Below, piece by piece: positions 35,018-43,657 of a stretch of DNA of 64,000 nt; position 1 is the stretch's first letter, and each line of letters begins with the position of its first letter. The notes under the pieces were generated by a model, which did no database searches, was not told where the DNA came from, and saw only the letters and a list, made by a program, of their open reading frames with translations. The translations under genes and the position numbers were made by a program. The stretch comes from Pseudomonas jinjuensis (lineage in GTDB: Bacteria > Pseudomonadota > Gammaproteobacteria > Pseudomonadales > Pseudomonadaceae): NCBI RefSeq assembly GCF_900103845.1, contig NZ_FNIJ01000002.1:335864-399863 (forward strand). The letters run 5' to 3'.

Positions 35018-35959
35018 ATGACCCAGAAGATCGTCGTCGCGGCGCTCTACAAGTTCGTCTCCCTGCCGGACTACGTCGCGCTGCGCGAACCCCTGCTGCA
35101 AACCCTGCTCGACAACGGCATCAAGGGCACCCTGCTGCTCGCCGAGGAAGGCATCAACGGCACCGTCTCCGGCACCCGCGAAGGCATCGACGCCCTGCTG
35201 GCCTGGCTGAAAGGCGATCCGCGCCTGGTCGACGTCGACCACAAGGAGTCGTACTGCGACGAGCAGCCGTTCTACCGCACCAAGGTCAAGCTGAAGAAGG
35301 AAATCGTCACCCTCGGCGTGCCGGGCGTGGACCCGAACAGCCAGGTCGGCACCTACGTCGAGCCGCAGGACTGGAACGCGCTGATCTCCGACCCCGAGGT
35401 GCTGCTGATCGACACGCGCAACGACTACGAGGTGGCGATCGGCACCTTCGAGGGCGCGATCGATCCGAAGACCCAGTCGTTCCGCGAATTTCCCGACTAC
35501 ATCCGCGCCAACTTCGACCCCGCGAAGCACAGGAAGGTCGCCATGTTCTGCACCGGCGGCATCCGCTGCGAGAAGGCTTCCAGCTACATGCTCGGCGAGG
35601 GCTTCGCAGAGGTGTTCCACCTCAAGGGCGGCATCCTCAAGTACCTGGAGGAAGTGCCCGAGCAGCAAAGCCTGTGGCGCGGCGACTGCTTCGTCTTCGA
35701 CAACCGCGTGACCGTGCGCCACGACCTCTCCGAGGGCGACTACGACCAGTGCCACGCCTGCCGCAACCCGATCTCGGTCGAGGATCGCCAGTCCGGGCAC
35801 TACGCCCCCGGCATCAGCTGCCCGCACTGCTGGGATTCGCTGAGCGAGAAGACCCGCGCCAGCGCCCGCGAGCGGCAGAAGCAGATCGAACTGGCGAAGG
35901 CGCGCAACCAGCCGCATCCCATCGGCCGCGACCCGCGGCAAGCCGCAGTGGAGAACTGA
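35018..35959 (+). CDS. trhO: tRNA 5-hydroxyuridine34 synthase TrhO (rhodanese-related YceA)
   Basis: TrhO hydroxylates uridine 34 of tRNA with molecular oxygen. The 313-residue protein has an N-terminal acylphosphatase-like domain ([16 protein letters not shown]), a rhodanese domain with the active Cys in [16 protein letters not shown], and a C-terminal cysteine-rich zinc-like segment ([21 protein letters not shown]). ATG 35018 follows AAAGGAAATACCCCGCA. Confidence 0.92.
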   Translation: MTQKIVVAALYKFVSLPDYVALREPLLQTLLDNGIKGTLLLAEEGINGTVSGTREGIDALLAWLKGDPRLVDVDHKESYCDEQPFYRTKVKLKKEIVTLGVPGVDPNSQVGTYVEPQDWNALISDPEVLLIDTRNDYEVAIGTFEGAIDPKTQSFREFPDYIRANFDPAKHRKVAMFCTGGIRCEKASSYMLGEGFAEVFHLKGGILKYLEEVPEQQSLWRGDCFVFDNRVTVRHDLSEGDYDQCHACRNPISVEDRQSGHYAPGISCPHCWDSLSEKTRASARERQKQIELAKARNQPHPIGRDPRQAAVEN

Positions 35960-35962
35960 ACC

Positions 35963-36601
35963 TTGGCCAACGCCCGCCTGCTCTACGTGATGGACCCCAT
36001 GTGCTCCTGGTGCTGGGGCTTCGCCCCCGTGGCGCAGGCGCTGGCGGAACAGGCCGCCGCCGAAGGGATCGGCATGACCCTGCTGCTCGGCGGCCTGCGC
36101 ACCGGCCACGGCGCGGCGCTGGACCCGGCCACCCGCGACAGGATCCTCCAGCACTGGCAGGCGGTGCAGCTCGGCACCGGGCAGCCGTTCCTCTTCGACA
36201 ACGCCCTGCCGGACGGCTTCGTCTACGACACCGAGCCGGCCTGCCGCGCCGTGGTGGCGGCGCGCGGGCTGGACGCGGCGTGCGCCTGGGCGCTGGTCAA
36301 GGCCATCCAGCATGCCTTCTACGCCGAGGGCCGCGACGTGACCCAGGCACCCCTGCTCGCCGAGCTGGCGGAAGGCGTCGGCCTGCCGCGCATCGAATTC
36401 GCCGAGGCGTTCGACAGCCAGGAGAACCACCTCGCCACCCTGGCCGATTTCGGCCGCGCCCGCGATCTCGGCATCGCCGGCTTTCCCACCCTGCTGGCCG
36501 AACGCAACGGCCAACTGGCCCTGCTGACCAACGGCTACCAGCCGCTGGCAGAGCTTTCCCCCCTGCTGGCCCGCTGGCTGGAGCGCGGACGACATGTCTG
36601 A
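35963..36601 (+). CDS. DsbA-family (FrnE-like) thioredoxin-fold protein
   Basis: The 212-residue protein has a DsbA fold with active site CSWC (MDPMCSWCWGFAPVAQ) and the cis-proline region GIAGFPTLLAERNG. No signal peptide is present, so it is a cytoplasmic FrnE-like oxidoreductase or isomerase. The start is a TTG at 35963, three bases after the trhO stop, backed by GTGGAGAACTGAACC; no ATG gives a full domain. It overlaps the next gene by 8 bases. Confidence 0.83.
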   Translation: MANARLLYVMDPMCSWCWGFAPVAQALAEQAAAEGIGMTLLLGGLRTGHGAALDPATRDRILQHWQAVQLGTGQPFLFDNALPDGFVYDTEPACRAVVAARGLDAACAWALVKAIQHAFYAEGRDVTQAPLLAELAEGVGLPRIEFAEAFDSQENHLATLADFGRARDLGIAGFPTLLAERNGQLALLTNGYQPLAELSPLLARWLERGRHV

Positions 36602-38381
36602 AACCCCCGATCGCCTGAGCTGGACGGAAATCCGCAGGCTCGCCCTGCGTCACCGCAAGTCCCTGATGCTCGCCAACCTGGTGGCGGTGTTCGCCACCCT
36701 CTGCAGCGTACCGATCCCGCTGCTGCTGCCGCTGCTGGTGGACGAAGTGCTGCTCGGCAAGGGCGACGCCGCCCTGCTGTTCATGAACGACTTCCTGCCG
36801 GACGGCTGGCAGCGGCCGATCGGCTACATCGGCCTGATGCTGCTGGTGACCCTGACGCTGCGCGGCGCCTCGCTGGTGTTCAACGTGGTGCAGGCCAGGC
36901 TGTTCGCCAGCCTCGGCAAGGACGTGGTGTACCGCATCCGCCTGCGCCTGATCGAACGCCTCAAGCGCATCTCCCTCGGCGAGTACGAGACCCTCGGCAG
37001 CGGCTCGGTCAACGCGCACCTGGTCACCGACCTGGACACCATCGACCGCTTCATCGGCGAGACCCTGAGCAAGCTGCTGGTCGCCATCCTGACCCTGACC
37101 GGCACCGCGGCGATCCTGATCTGGATGCACTGGAAGCTGGCGCTGCTGATCCTGCTGTTCAACCCGCTGGTGATCTTCGCCACCGTGCAGCTGGGCAAGC
37201 GCGTCAAGCACCTGAAGAAGCTGGAGAACGACAGCACCTCGCGCTTCACCCAGGCGCTCACCGAGACCCTGGAGGCGATCCAGGAAGTCCGCGCCGGCAA
37301 CCGCCAGGGGCATTTCCTCGGCCGCCTCGGCCTGCGCGCCAGGGAAGTGCGCGACTACGCCGTCGCCTCGCAGTGGAAGAGCGACGCCGCCGGACGCGCC
37401 AGCGGCCTGCTGTTCCAGTTCGGCATCGACGTGTTCCGCGCCGCGGCGATGATCACCGTGCTGCTCTCCGACCTGTCCATCGGCCAGATGCTGGCGGTGT
37501 TCAGCTACCTGTGGTTCATGATCGGCCCCGTGGAGCAGCTGCTCAGCCTGCAGTACGCCTTCTACGCCGCCGGCGGCGCGCTGGTGCGGATCAACGAGCT
37601 GCTGGCGCGCAAGGACGAGCCGCAGTACCGCGGCGGCGTCGACCCGTTCCTGAACCGGCCGACCGTCGGCATCCAGGTGCGCGGGCTGACCTTCGCCTAC
37701 GGCGAGGAACCGGTGCTGCAGGACATGGACCTGGACATCGCGCCGGGCGAGAAGGTCGCCATCGTCGGCGCCAGCGGCGGCGGCAAGAGCACCCTGGTGC
37801 AGCTGCTGCTCGGGCTCTATACGCCGCAGGCCGGCAGCATCGCCTTCGGCGGCGCGAGCCAGGCGGAGATCGGCCTGGAAACCCTGCGCGACAACGTCGC
37901 CGTGGTGCTGCAGCATCCGGCGCTGTTCAACGACACCGTGCGCGCCAACCTGACCATGGGCCGCGAGCGCAGCGACGACGCCTGCTGGCGCGCGCTGCAG
38001 ATCGCCCAGCTGGCCGACACCATCCGCGCCCTGCCGCAGGGACTGGACAGCGTGGTCGGGCGTTCCGGCGTGCGTCTCTCCGGCGGCCAGCGGCAGCGCC
38101 TGGCGATCGCCCGCATGGTCCTCGCCGAACCCAAGGTGGTGATCCTCGACGAGGCCACTTCGGCCCTCGACGCCGCCACCGAATTCGCCCTGCACCAGGC
38201 TTTGGCGCACTATCTGGAAGGCCGCACCACGCTGATCATCGCCCACCGCCTGTCCGCGGTTAAGCAGGCCGATCGCGTGCTGGTGTTCGACGGCGGGCGC
38301 ATCGCCGAGGATGGCGACCATCAGCAACTGATCGCTGATGGCGGGCTATACGCGAAGCTATACGGCCACCTGCAACATTGA
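36594..38381 (+). CDS. ABC transporter, fused permease and ATPase (exporter type)
   Basis: The 595-residue half-transporter has an N-terminal six-helix membrane domain and a C-terminal ATPase. The ATPase has Walker A GASGGGKST, signature LSGGQRQRLAIARM, Walker B VVILDEATSALD and H-loop IIAHRLSAV. The arrangement is that of MsbA or multidrug/lipid exporters; the substrate is not predictable. Its start overlaps the DsbA-like gene by 8 bases, and trhO is also close, so the three may be one operon. It ends one base from the convergent methyltransferase gene. Confidence 0.9.
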   Translation: MSETPDRLSWTEIRRLALRHRKSLMLANLVAVFATLCSVPIPLLLPLLVDEVLLGKGDAALLFMNDFLPDGWQRPIGYIGLMLLVTLTLRGASLVFNVVQARLFASLGKDVVYRIRLRLIERLKRISLGEYETLGSGSVNAHLVTDLDTIDRFIGETLSKLLVAILTLTGTAAILIWMHWKLALLILLFNPLVIFATVQLGKRVKHLKKLENDSTSRFTQALTETLEAIQEVRAGNRQGHFLGRLGLRAREVRDYAVASQWKSDAAGRASGLLFQFGIDVFRAAAMITVLLSDLSIGQMLAVFSYLWFMIGPVEQLLSLQYAFYAAGGALVRINELLARKDEPQYRGGVDPFLNRPTVGIQVRGLTFAYGEEPVLQDMDLDIAPGEKVAIVGASGGGKSTLVQLLLGLYTPQAGSIAFGGASQAEIGLETLRDNVAVVLQHPALFNDTVRANLTMGRERSDDACWRALQIAQLADTIRALPQGLDSVVGRSGVRLSGGQRQRLAIARMVLAEPKVVILDEATSALDAATEFALHQALAHYLEGRTTLIIAHRLSAVKQADRVLVFDGGRIAEDGDHQQLIADGGLYAKLYGHLQH

Positions 38382-38382
38382 G

Positions 38383-39249
38383 TCAGCCGTGGCGGATCGC
38401 CTCGACGAACGCCACGCAGCCGCTCAGGTCATGGAAGACGCGGGTGCCGCCGATCTCCTCTTCTGGAATTCCGCCGAGCAGCGCCTGTAGCGCCTCGGCG
38501 CCGCGATAGCGCGGCCGCCAGTCGAGCAGGCCTTCGAGGTAGGCGATGTTCGGCACGCCTGGCCGGAAGTTGGCCAGCAGCAGCCGGCCGCCGGGCTTCA
38601 GGCGGCGGAACAGGTCGCGGACGAGGGTGGCGGCGAGCCTGTCGTCGAGCTGTTCGCAGAGGCTGGGGCAGTAGATCAGGTCGAAGTCGCGCAGCTCGGG
38701 ATAGCCGCCCGGGAACTGCTCGATGCCGCCGAGGCAGGTGCGCACGCCAAGGCTGCCATAGCACTGTTCGATCACCTGCAGGTGCGGCGGATGGCTGTCG
38801 AAGGCGACGAACTCGCCGAAATGGCCGTGGCGCAGCGCCTTCGACAATTCCGCTTCGCGCAGGTGGCCGCTGCCCACGCAGAGGATGCGCGCCTGCCCGG
38901 CCCGCAGGTGGCAGCAGGCGTCTATCTCCCGCGACAGCCGTTGCCGGCGCGAACGCAGCGCGCGTGGCGCCGGGGCGCTGCAGGCGTAATGGAACAGCTC
39001 CTCGGTCAGCCCCGCGGGATTCTGCTCCCCCAGGGGGCTGTTGATGCCGTAGAGATAGTCGATCAGCACGGCGTTGCCGGCGCGGGGCGCCGCCGGCCGC
39101 GAAGCGCGCATGGAGAAGGGCGGCCGCTCGGCCTGCACCGGCCCGTCCGCCCGCGGGACGAACCCCCTGCCGAGCTGGCGGATCTTCCGCTCCAGCCTGC
39201 CGATGGCTTCTTCCAGCGAGACCGCCAGTTGTCGCGTCCGCTCTTCCAT
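38383..39249 (-). CDS. Class I SAM-dependent methyltransferase-like protein
   Basis: The 288-residue protein begins with a coiled-coil-like helix (QLAVSLEEAIGRLERKIRQL) and then has a Rossmann-type methyltransferase core: ILCVGSGHLREAELSKAL as motif I, FVAFDSHPPHLQVIEQ as the acidic loop and FDLIYCPSLCEQL as motif IV. LKPGGRLLLANF is the typical post-core strand. The substrate is unknown. It is transcribed away from the CsgD-like regulator and shares its upstream region, so a link to curli or biofilm is possible. Confidence 0.75.
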   Translation of the reverse strand: MEERTRQLAVSLEEAIGRLERKIRQLGRGFVPRADGPVQAERPPFSMRASRPAAPRAGNAVLIDYLYGINSPLGEQNPAGLTEELFHYACSAPAPRALRSRRQRLSREIDACCHLRAGQARILCVGSGHLREAELSKALRHGHFGEFVAFDSHPPHLQVIEQCYGSLGVRTCLGGIEQFPGGYPELRDFDLIYCPSLCEQLDDRLAATLVRDLFRRLKPGGRLLLANFRPGVPNIAYLEGLLDWRPRYRGAEALQALLGGIPEEEIGGTRVFHDLSGCVAFVEAIRHG

Positions 39250-39344
39250 TCCGCCGTTCCCCCCTGCTTCAGCTCGAAAGGTGCCGTCTGCGCTGGACGG
39301 CGACCATGGGAGACAAGCTAGTGGCTTGGCAGCGCGCGGCCATC

Positions 39345-39426
39345 ATTCATGTGAATGAAAGTGGCGGCGGTATGGCGGATGCGAGGCCGGCACCGACGAG
39401 CGGTCGAAAGATTCATCCAGATGAAT
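39345..39426. promoter_or_regulatory. Two ATTCAT inverted repeats upstream of the CsgD-like gene
   Basis: ATTCA-TG-TGAAT lies at 39345-39356 and ATTCAT-CCAG-ATGAAT at 39411-39426. Both lie between the divergent methyltransferase and CsgD-like genes. A related ATTCATCC half-site follows the regulator at about 40190, before csgB. A shared regulator, perhaps the CsgD-like protein itself, is inferred. Confidence 0.5.
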
Positions 39427-39530
39427 GATGGTCCGGGGGGCTTTCCCGGACTAAGGTTTGATGTCAATTGGCTATCGGGGATGGTCGCCCTCATAGCGGA
39501 ATCTTCAAGACGTACGCCAGGGACGTTTTC

Positions 39531-40181
39531 ATGGAAATGGATTTGCTTCGCAGTGAAAGGGCCGGCCGGCCACGAGAAATCACCCTGCTCACCGCCAACG
39601 AACTGCTCGGCCAGTTGTTCCGGCATTTTCTCGGCAGCAGCGACGAGTGGGAGGTCACCCTGCAGCCGCTCGACCTGAGCCTGCCGGCCGATACCGCGCT
39701 ATGGCTGCTCGACGTCGGCAGCGTCGAGCAGCCGCAGCTCTCGATGCTGCTCGAACGCCTTCTGGCGCAGGCGCCCGGGGCGCTGGTGAATGTCTCCGCG
39801 AAGGAAGCCGAGCGCCTGGTGGACAGGCACCCGGGGATCAACGGCGTGTTCTACAGCCACGCCAGCCGCGAGCAGGTGCTGAGCGGGCTGCGGACGCTGC
39901 TCGATGGCGGCGTCTGGCTGCCGCGCACCGTGCTGGAGCAACTGCTCTGGCAGTTCCGCCGCCTGCGCCAGTCCCCCGAAAGCCTGGCCGGGCTGACCGG
40001 CCGCGAGCAGGAAATCCTCGGCCTGGCGGGCAAGGGCCTGTCCAACGCCGAGATCGCCAGCCATCTCTGCCTCAGTCCGCATACCGTCAAAAGCCATATC
40101 CACAATCTCCTGGGCAAGCTGGGAGCGTCGAACCGCGTCGAAGCGGTGTTCCTCCTGCGCAGCCAGCTCAGGCTGGAGTAG
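39531..40181 (+). CDS. CsgD-like LuxR-type regulator of curli
   Basis: The 216-residue protein has the same length and layout as E. coli CsgD. The N-terminal part is receiver-like (REITLLTANELLGQLF, LWLLDVGSVEQPQL) but lacks a clear acidic phosphorylation pocket. The C-terminal LuxR helix-turn-helix reads LTGREQEILGLAGKGLSNAEIASHLCLSPHTVKSHI (in parts). It lies 175 bases before the two curlin genes in the same direction and probably activates them. The ATG at 39531 is preceded by GGGACGTTTTC; the upstream frame does not match the family. Confidence 0.8.
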   Translation: MEMDLLRSERAGRPREITLLTANELLGQLFRHFLGSSDEWEVTLQPLDLSLPADTALWLLDVGSVEQPQLSMLLERLLAQAPGALVNVSAKEAERLVDRHPGINGVFYSHASREQVLSGLRTLLDGGVWLPRTVLEQLLWQFRRLRQSPESLAGLTGREQEILGLAGKGLSNAEIASHLCLSPHTVKSHIHNLLGKLGASNRVEAVFLLRSQLRLE

Positions 40182-40356
40182 CACCTCCGGATTCATCCCC
40201 CCACGGCATCCAGCCCGGCCGGCAGACCTGCGCGGAATGGCTGCGCTTCCACCCGGATTAATCCCCAGGGCGCGCATTTTCCATCCATCTACCGATACCG
40301 GGCCGGCGAGCCCCCTCTGAAACTGGCGCCATCCGTATCGAGGAAGGGAAATCGCC

Positions 40357-40839
40357 ATGGGGCTCCTGCAAGGCATTCGCACAGCCATAGTGCTGGCACT
40401 CCTGGGGGGCTGGGGCTGCATGCCGGCGTGGGCCGGTGACCTGGCGGACAACTTCGACCTCGCCCCGGACCTCGACCTGGTCGTGCTGCGCGACCGGCTT
40501 CCGGTCGCCAACAACCGCGCCTACGTGCTGCAGCAGGGCGCCGCCAACCACGCCACGCTGAGCCAGACCGGCCACGGCTCGCTGGGGCTGATCGTGCAGG
40601 CCGGCAGCGACCAGGAGGCCTTCATCCTGCAGCAGGGCACCGGGCAGATGGCCGCCATCGGCCAGTACGGCTCGGCCAACGAGGCGTGGATCTCGCAGGT
40701 CGGCGCCTACAACCAGGCCCAGATCACGCAGTACGGCGCCGGCAACAGCGCCAGCATCGAACAGGCCGGCTACGGCCTCAACACCGGCATCACCCAATAC
40801 GGCAATGGCCAGAGCGTGCAGGTACGCCAGCTGCGCTGA
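40357..40839 (+). CDS. csgB: Minor curlin, CsgB-like nucleator
   Basis: CsgB is anchored outside the cell and nucleates curli amyloid. The 160-residue protein has a signal peptide ending PAWA, a short linker, and about ten curlin half-repeats of the form Q-x-G-x-x-N-x-A-x-I-x-Q (for example YGSANEAWISQ, VGAYNQAQITQ, YGAGNSASIEQ). This equals five strand-loop-strand units as in E. coli CsgB. It is followed 41 bases later by the major curlin. Confidence 0.87.
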   Translation: MGLLQGIRTAIVLALLGGWGCMPAWAGDLADNFDLAPDLDLVVLRDRLPVANNRAYVLQQGAANHATLSQTGHGSLGLIVQAGSDQEAFILQQGTGQMAAIGQYGSANEAWISQVGAYNQAQITQYGAGNSASIEQAGYGLNTGITQYGNGQSVQVRQLR

Positions 40840-40880
40840 AGTCGGCCGCACACAACGAGCGCAACCCAAGGAGATCGACC

Positions 40881-42206
40881 ATGTTCAAGCTAAAACCCCT
40901 GGCCATCGCAATCCTGACCCTTGCCAGCGCGCAGGTCATGGCGGCGGGCAACACCGCCACCCAGATCCAGCTGAGCGGCGACGGCAATGACTCCACCGCG
41001 ATGCAGACCGGAATCTCCGACGGCAACACCTCGACCCAGGTGCAGGCGGGCGACAACAACACGGCCAACGTCAGGCAGCTGGACGTATCCACCGGCAACG
41101 TGGCTGGCCAGGCGCAGGCGGGCAACGGCAATACCGCCACCATCGAGCAGAAGTGGGGGGCCTACTACAACGAGGCTGCGCAGGCGCAGACCGGCAACGG
41201 CAACACCGCAACCGTGGACCAGCACGACGAGGCCACGGCCAACCATGTCTATCAGGTACAGGATGGTTCCGCGAACAAGGCATTCGCGGAGAATGCCTAC
41301 GTCTCGACCGGCAACTACGCCACCCAGCTGCAGAGCGGCACCAGCCACGAGGCGGAGATCTGGCAGCAGTGGGGCGAAGGCAACCAGGCCCTGCAGGTCC
41401 AGGATGGCGACGATCACTACGCCAAGGTCTATCAGGGCGCGGATGCCAACAGCAACATCTCCGTGCAGACCCAGACAGGCACCAGCAACACCTCCACGGT
41501 CAACCAGCTGTTCAGCGCCGACGGCAACTATTCCGAGGTGACCCAGAACGGCGTCGGCGCTGGCAACTCGGCGCTGGTCGAGCAGAACTGGGGCGGTGGC
41601 AACGTATCGGTCCTCGACCAGGACGGCGACGGCAACGATGCCCACGTCACCCAGCAGCACGGCGACGGCAACGGCTCCGCCCTGACCCAGGCCGGCAACG
41701 GCAACCTCGCCAGCGTGTCGCAGCACGACGGCGACGGCAACCAGTCCGCCCTGACCCAGACCGGCAACTACAACAGCGCATCCGTCACCCAGGCGGACGG
41801 CGGCTGGAACGTCTCGTCCCTCAGCCAATCCGGCAACAACCACCAGGCGACCGTCACCCAGGGTGGCGGCAACAGCAACGAGCTGTATTTCGAGCAGGAC
41901 GACGACGGCAACGTCCTGACCGCCGACCAGTCCGGCACCGACAACCTGATCACCGGCTACAGCCACGGCGACGACAATGTCGTGGACGTCGATCAGGTCG
42001 GCAGCCTCAACACGGCGCACGTGGAGCAGTACTCGGGGTCCAGCGAAAACCTGGCGGACATCTCCCAGACTGGCAGCGACCACGTCGCCACCGTGCTGCA
42101 GGGCGGCATGGGCAACGAGGCCTTCGTCACCCAGACCAGCACCGGCAATACCGCCTACGTGCTGCAGGCCGGCACCAACGGCACCGCCACCATCATCCAG
42201 AACTGA
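40881..42206 (+). CDS. csgA: Very long major curlin (CsgA-like amyloid subunit)
   Basis: The 441-residue secreted protein has a signal peptide (FKLKPLAIAILTLASAQVMA) followed almost entirely by curlin half-repeats of 11-13 residues. By eye about 36 can be counted, or 18 full units, against five in E. coli CsgA of about 151 residues. Clear examples are AGNGNTATIEQ, TGNGNTATVDQ, DGDGNDAHVTQ, AGNGNLASVSQ and TGNYNSASVTQ. Some units are degenerate (HDEATANHVYQVQ, SGTDNLITGYS). The protein is aspartate-rich and low in lysine and arginine. ATG 40881 follows AAGGAGATCGACC. A strong terminator follows. Export would need CsgG, CsgE and CsgF encoded elsewhere. Confidence 0.88.
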   Translation: MFKLKPLAIAILTLASAQVMAAGNTATQIQLSGDGNDSTAMQTGISDGNTSTQVQAGDNNTANVRQLDVSTGNVAGQAQAGNGNTATIEQKWGAYYNEAAQAQTGNGNTATVDQHDEATANHVYQVQDGSANKAFAENAYVSTGNYATQLQSGTSHEAEIWQQWGEGNQALQVQDGDDHYAKVYQGADANSNISVQTQTGTSNTSTVNQLFSADGNYSEVTQNGVGAGNSALVEQNWGGGNVSVLDQDGDGNDAHVTQQHGDGNGSALTQAGNGNLASVSQHDGDGNQSALTQTGNYNSASVTQADGGWNVSSLSQSGNNHQATVTQGGGNSNELYFEQDDDGNVLTADQSGTDNLITGYSHGDDNVVDVDQVGSLNTAHVEQYSGSSENLADISQTGSDHVATVLQGGMGNEAFVTQTSTGNTAYVLQAGTNGTATIIQN

Positions 42207-42223
42207 GCCTTTGCGTGTGCCTG

Positions 42224-42252
42224 GCTGCCGACTTCGGTCGGCAGCTTTTTTT
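42224..42252 (+). terminator. Terminator of the curlin operon
   Basis: GCTGCCGAC-TTCG-GTCGGCAGC is a perfect 9-bp stem with a stable UUCG-type loop and seven T, 18 bases after the curlin stop. Confidence 0.95.
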
Positions 42253-42261
42253 ATTTCCGGC

Positions 42262-43368
42262 CTACTGGCGCAGCCGCCCGATCAGGCCGACCAGCTCCAC
42301 CTGGCGCTCGGTGCCGGTCTTGCGGAACAGGCTGCGCAACTGGCTGCGCACGGTGTTGATCGACACGCCCAGGCGCTCCGCGCACTGCTCCGGGGTCAGG
42401 TTCAGGCTCAGCAGTTCGCACAGGCGCCGCTCGGCGGGGGACAGGCCGAACAGTTCGGCCAGCAGCGGGCCCGGCCTTGCCTGTTCGAGCAGGGCGAGCA
42501 GCGCCAGGGGTTTCTGGAACTGCAGGTTGAACGCAGCGTCGGCCGGGATCGGCGTGACCAGCAGCTCGCAGGGCGGATCGCCGTCGAGGCGCAGCCAGCC
42601 GGCCTGGCGCTTGCTCCTGTCCCTGCGTTCGCAGGCCTGGCGGACCAGCGCCTGCAGGCGGGCGCCCTGCTGGCGGCTGTGCAGGCGCTGGAAGTTTTCG
42701 TAGAAGGGCGCGCCGCGCTGGCGCATGCGCTGCTGCGCGGCCTGGTTGCAGTAGAGCACCCGGCTGTCGCTGTCGAGCAGCCATAGCGGCGTCGGATGCT
42801 GGTCGAGCAGCAGGTCGCGCTTGGCCAGCTCCACGCGCATGTCGCTGATCCGTTCGAACATCCGCGCGGCCTGCAGCAGATGCGGGCCGAGGCGCCGCAG
42901 CAGGGCCTGCTGTTCCGCGCCGGGCTCCGCGGCGTCGGTGCTGGTCAGCAGCGACAGGAAGATGCCCGACGACGGCTGCTCGTGGAGCTTCATGCAGGAG
43001 ATGTTGCGCATCCCGTGGGGGAAGTGGAATTCCTGGTAGTACGGGTCGGTCAGGATGTTCTGCCGGCCGTAGTGCTGGAGATCGTGATACCAGTCGCCCA
43101 CCGCCCGGTTGAGCATGAAGCCGCGGCTCGGATCGAGATTGCAGAATTCGCGGTTGTAGGCGTCGATGGCCGAGGATTCGCAGAGATTGATCTCGCTCGC
43201 CTGTGCGGTGGCGGAGTTCAGGTCCCAGAACAGCAGGGCGCCGAACTGCCGGCCGGTGGCGCCGGCCAGCCCCTTGAGCAGCGGCAGCCAGGCGTTTTCG
43301 TCGAGTACGCATTCATAGCAGAGTCCGACCAGACGGTCGTACTCGGCTTCGAGGTCCCTCTCTCGCAC
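42262..43368 (-). CDS. LuxR-family transcriptional regulator
   Basis: The 368-residue protein has a long N-terminal sensory part with no clear phosphoacceptor. A PAS-like stretch (LLDQHPTPLWLLDSDSRVLYCN) lies in the middle, and a LuxR helix-turn-helix is at the end (LSPAERRLCELLSLNLTPEQCAERLGVSINTVRSQL, in parts). The start is a GTG at 43368 with GGAGAGAAGCTCAC before it; the open frame continues 26 codons upstream without similarity. Placed between the curlin genes and a GGDEF-EAL gene, it could link curli to other signals. Confidence 0.75.
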   Translation of the reverse strand: MRERDLEAEYDRLVGLCYECVLDENAWLPLLKGLAGATGRQFGALLFWDLNSATAQASEINLCESSAIDAYNREFCNLDPSRGFMLNRAVGDWYHDLQHYGRQNILTDPYYQEFHFPHGMRNISCMKLHEQPSSGIFLSLLTSTDAAEPGAEQQALLRRLGPHLLQAARMFERISDMRVELAKRDLLLDQHPTPLWLLDSDSRVLYCNQAAQQRMRQRGAPFYENFQRLHSRQQGARLQALVRQACERRDRSKRQAGWLRLDGDPPCELLVTPIPADAAFNLQFQKPLALLALLEQARPGPLLAELFGLSPAERRLCELLSLNLTPEQCAERLGVSINTVRSQLRSLFRKTGTERQVELVGLIGRLRQ

Positions 43369-43657
43369 GTGAGCTTCTCTCCCTTGCTGCCCAGGCCCGG
43401 CAATGCGTTGCGGCGGATATATGGCATATGGCCTCCACCCTCGCAAGACCGCCGCCGGGGCCTTTCCGATGGACGGCCGGGCAAGGACAGAACGGCCAAA
43501 GAACCATACTCGCGTGCATTAGTTCTTGAGGATTCAGCGACAAGCGCCTATCTGTATTGATGGGCAGAATGCCAGCTACCCGTCGCGATCGGACGGAGAA
43601 GCCGGGGGGGCCTGTGCCTGGCGGGCGCAGGGGTGAAGAAGAATACCGGTGCGATCG
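43369..43657. promoter_or_regulatory. Divergent promoter region with AAGAAC inverted repeat
   Basis: This 289-base gap separates the LuxR gene and the GGDEF-EAL gene. AAGAAC (near 43499) and GTTCTT (near 43523) are inverted arms about 19 bases apart, and TATATGGCATATGGC is a local direct repeat near 43420. No known operator family is recognised. Confidence 0.35.
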
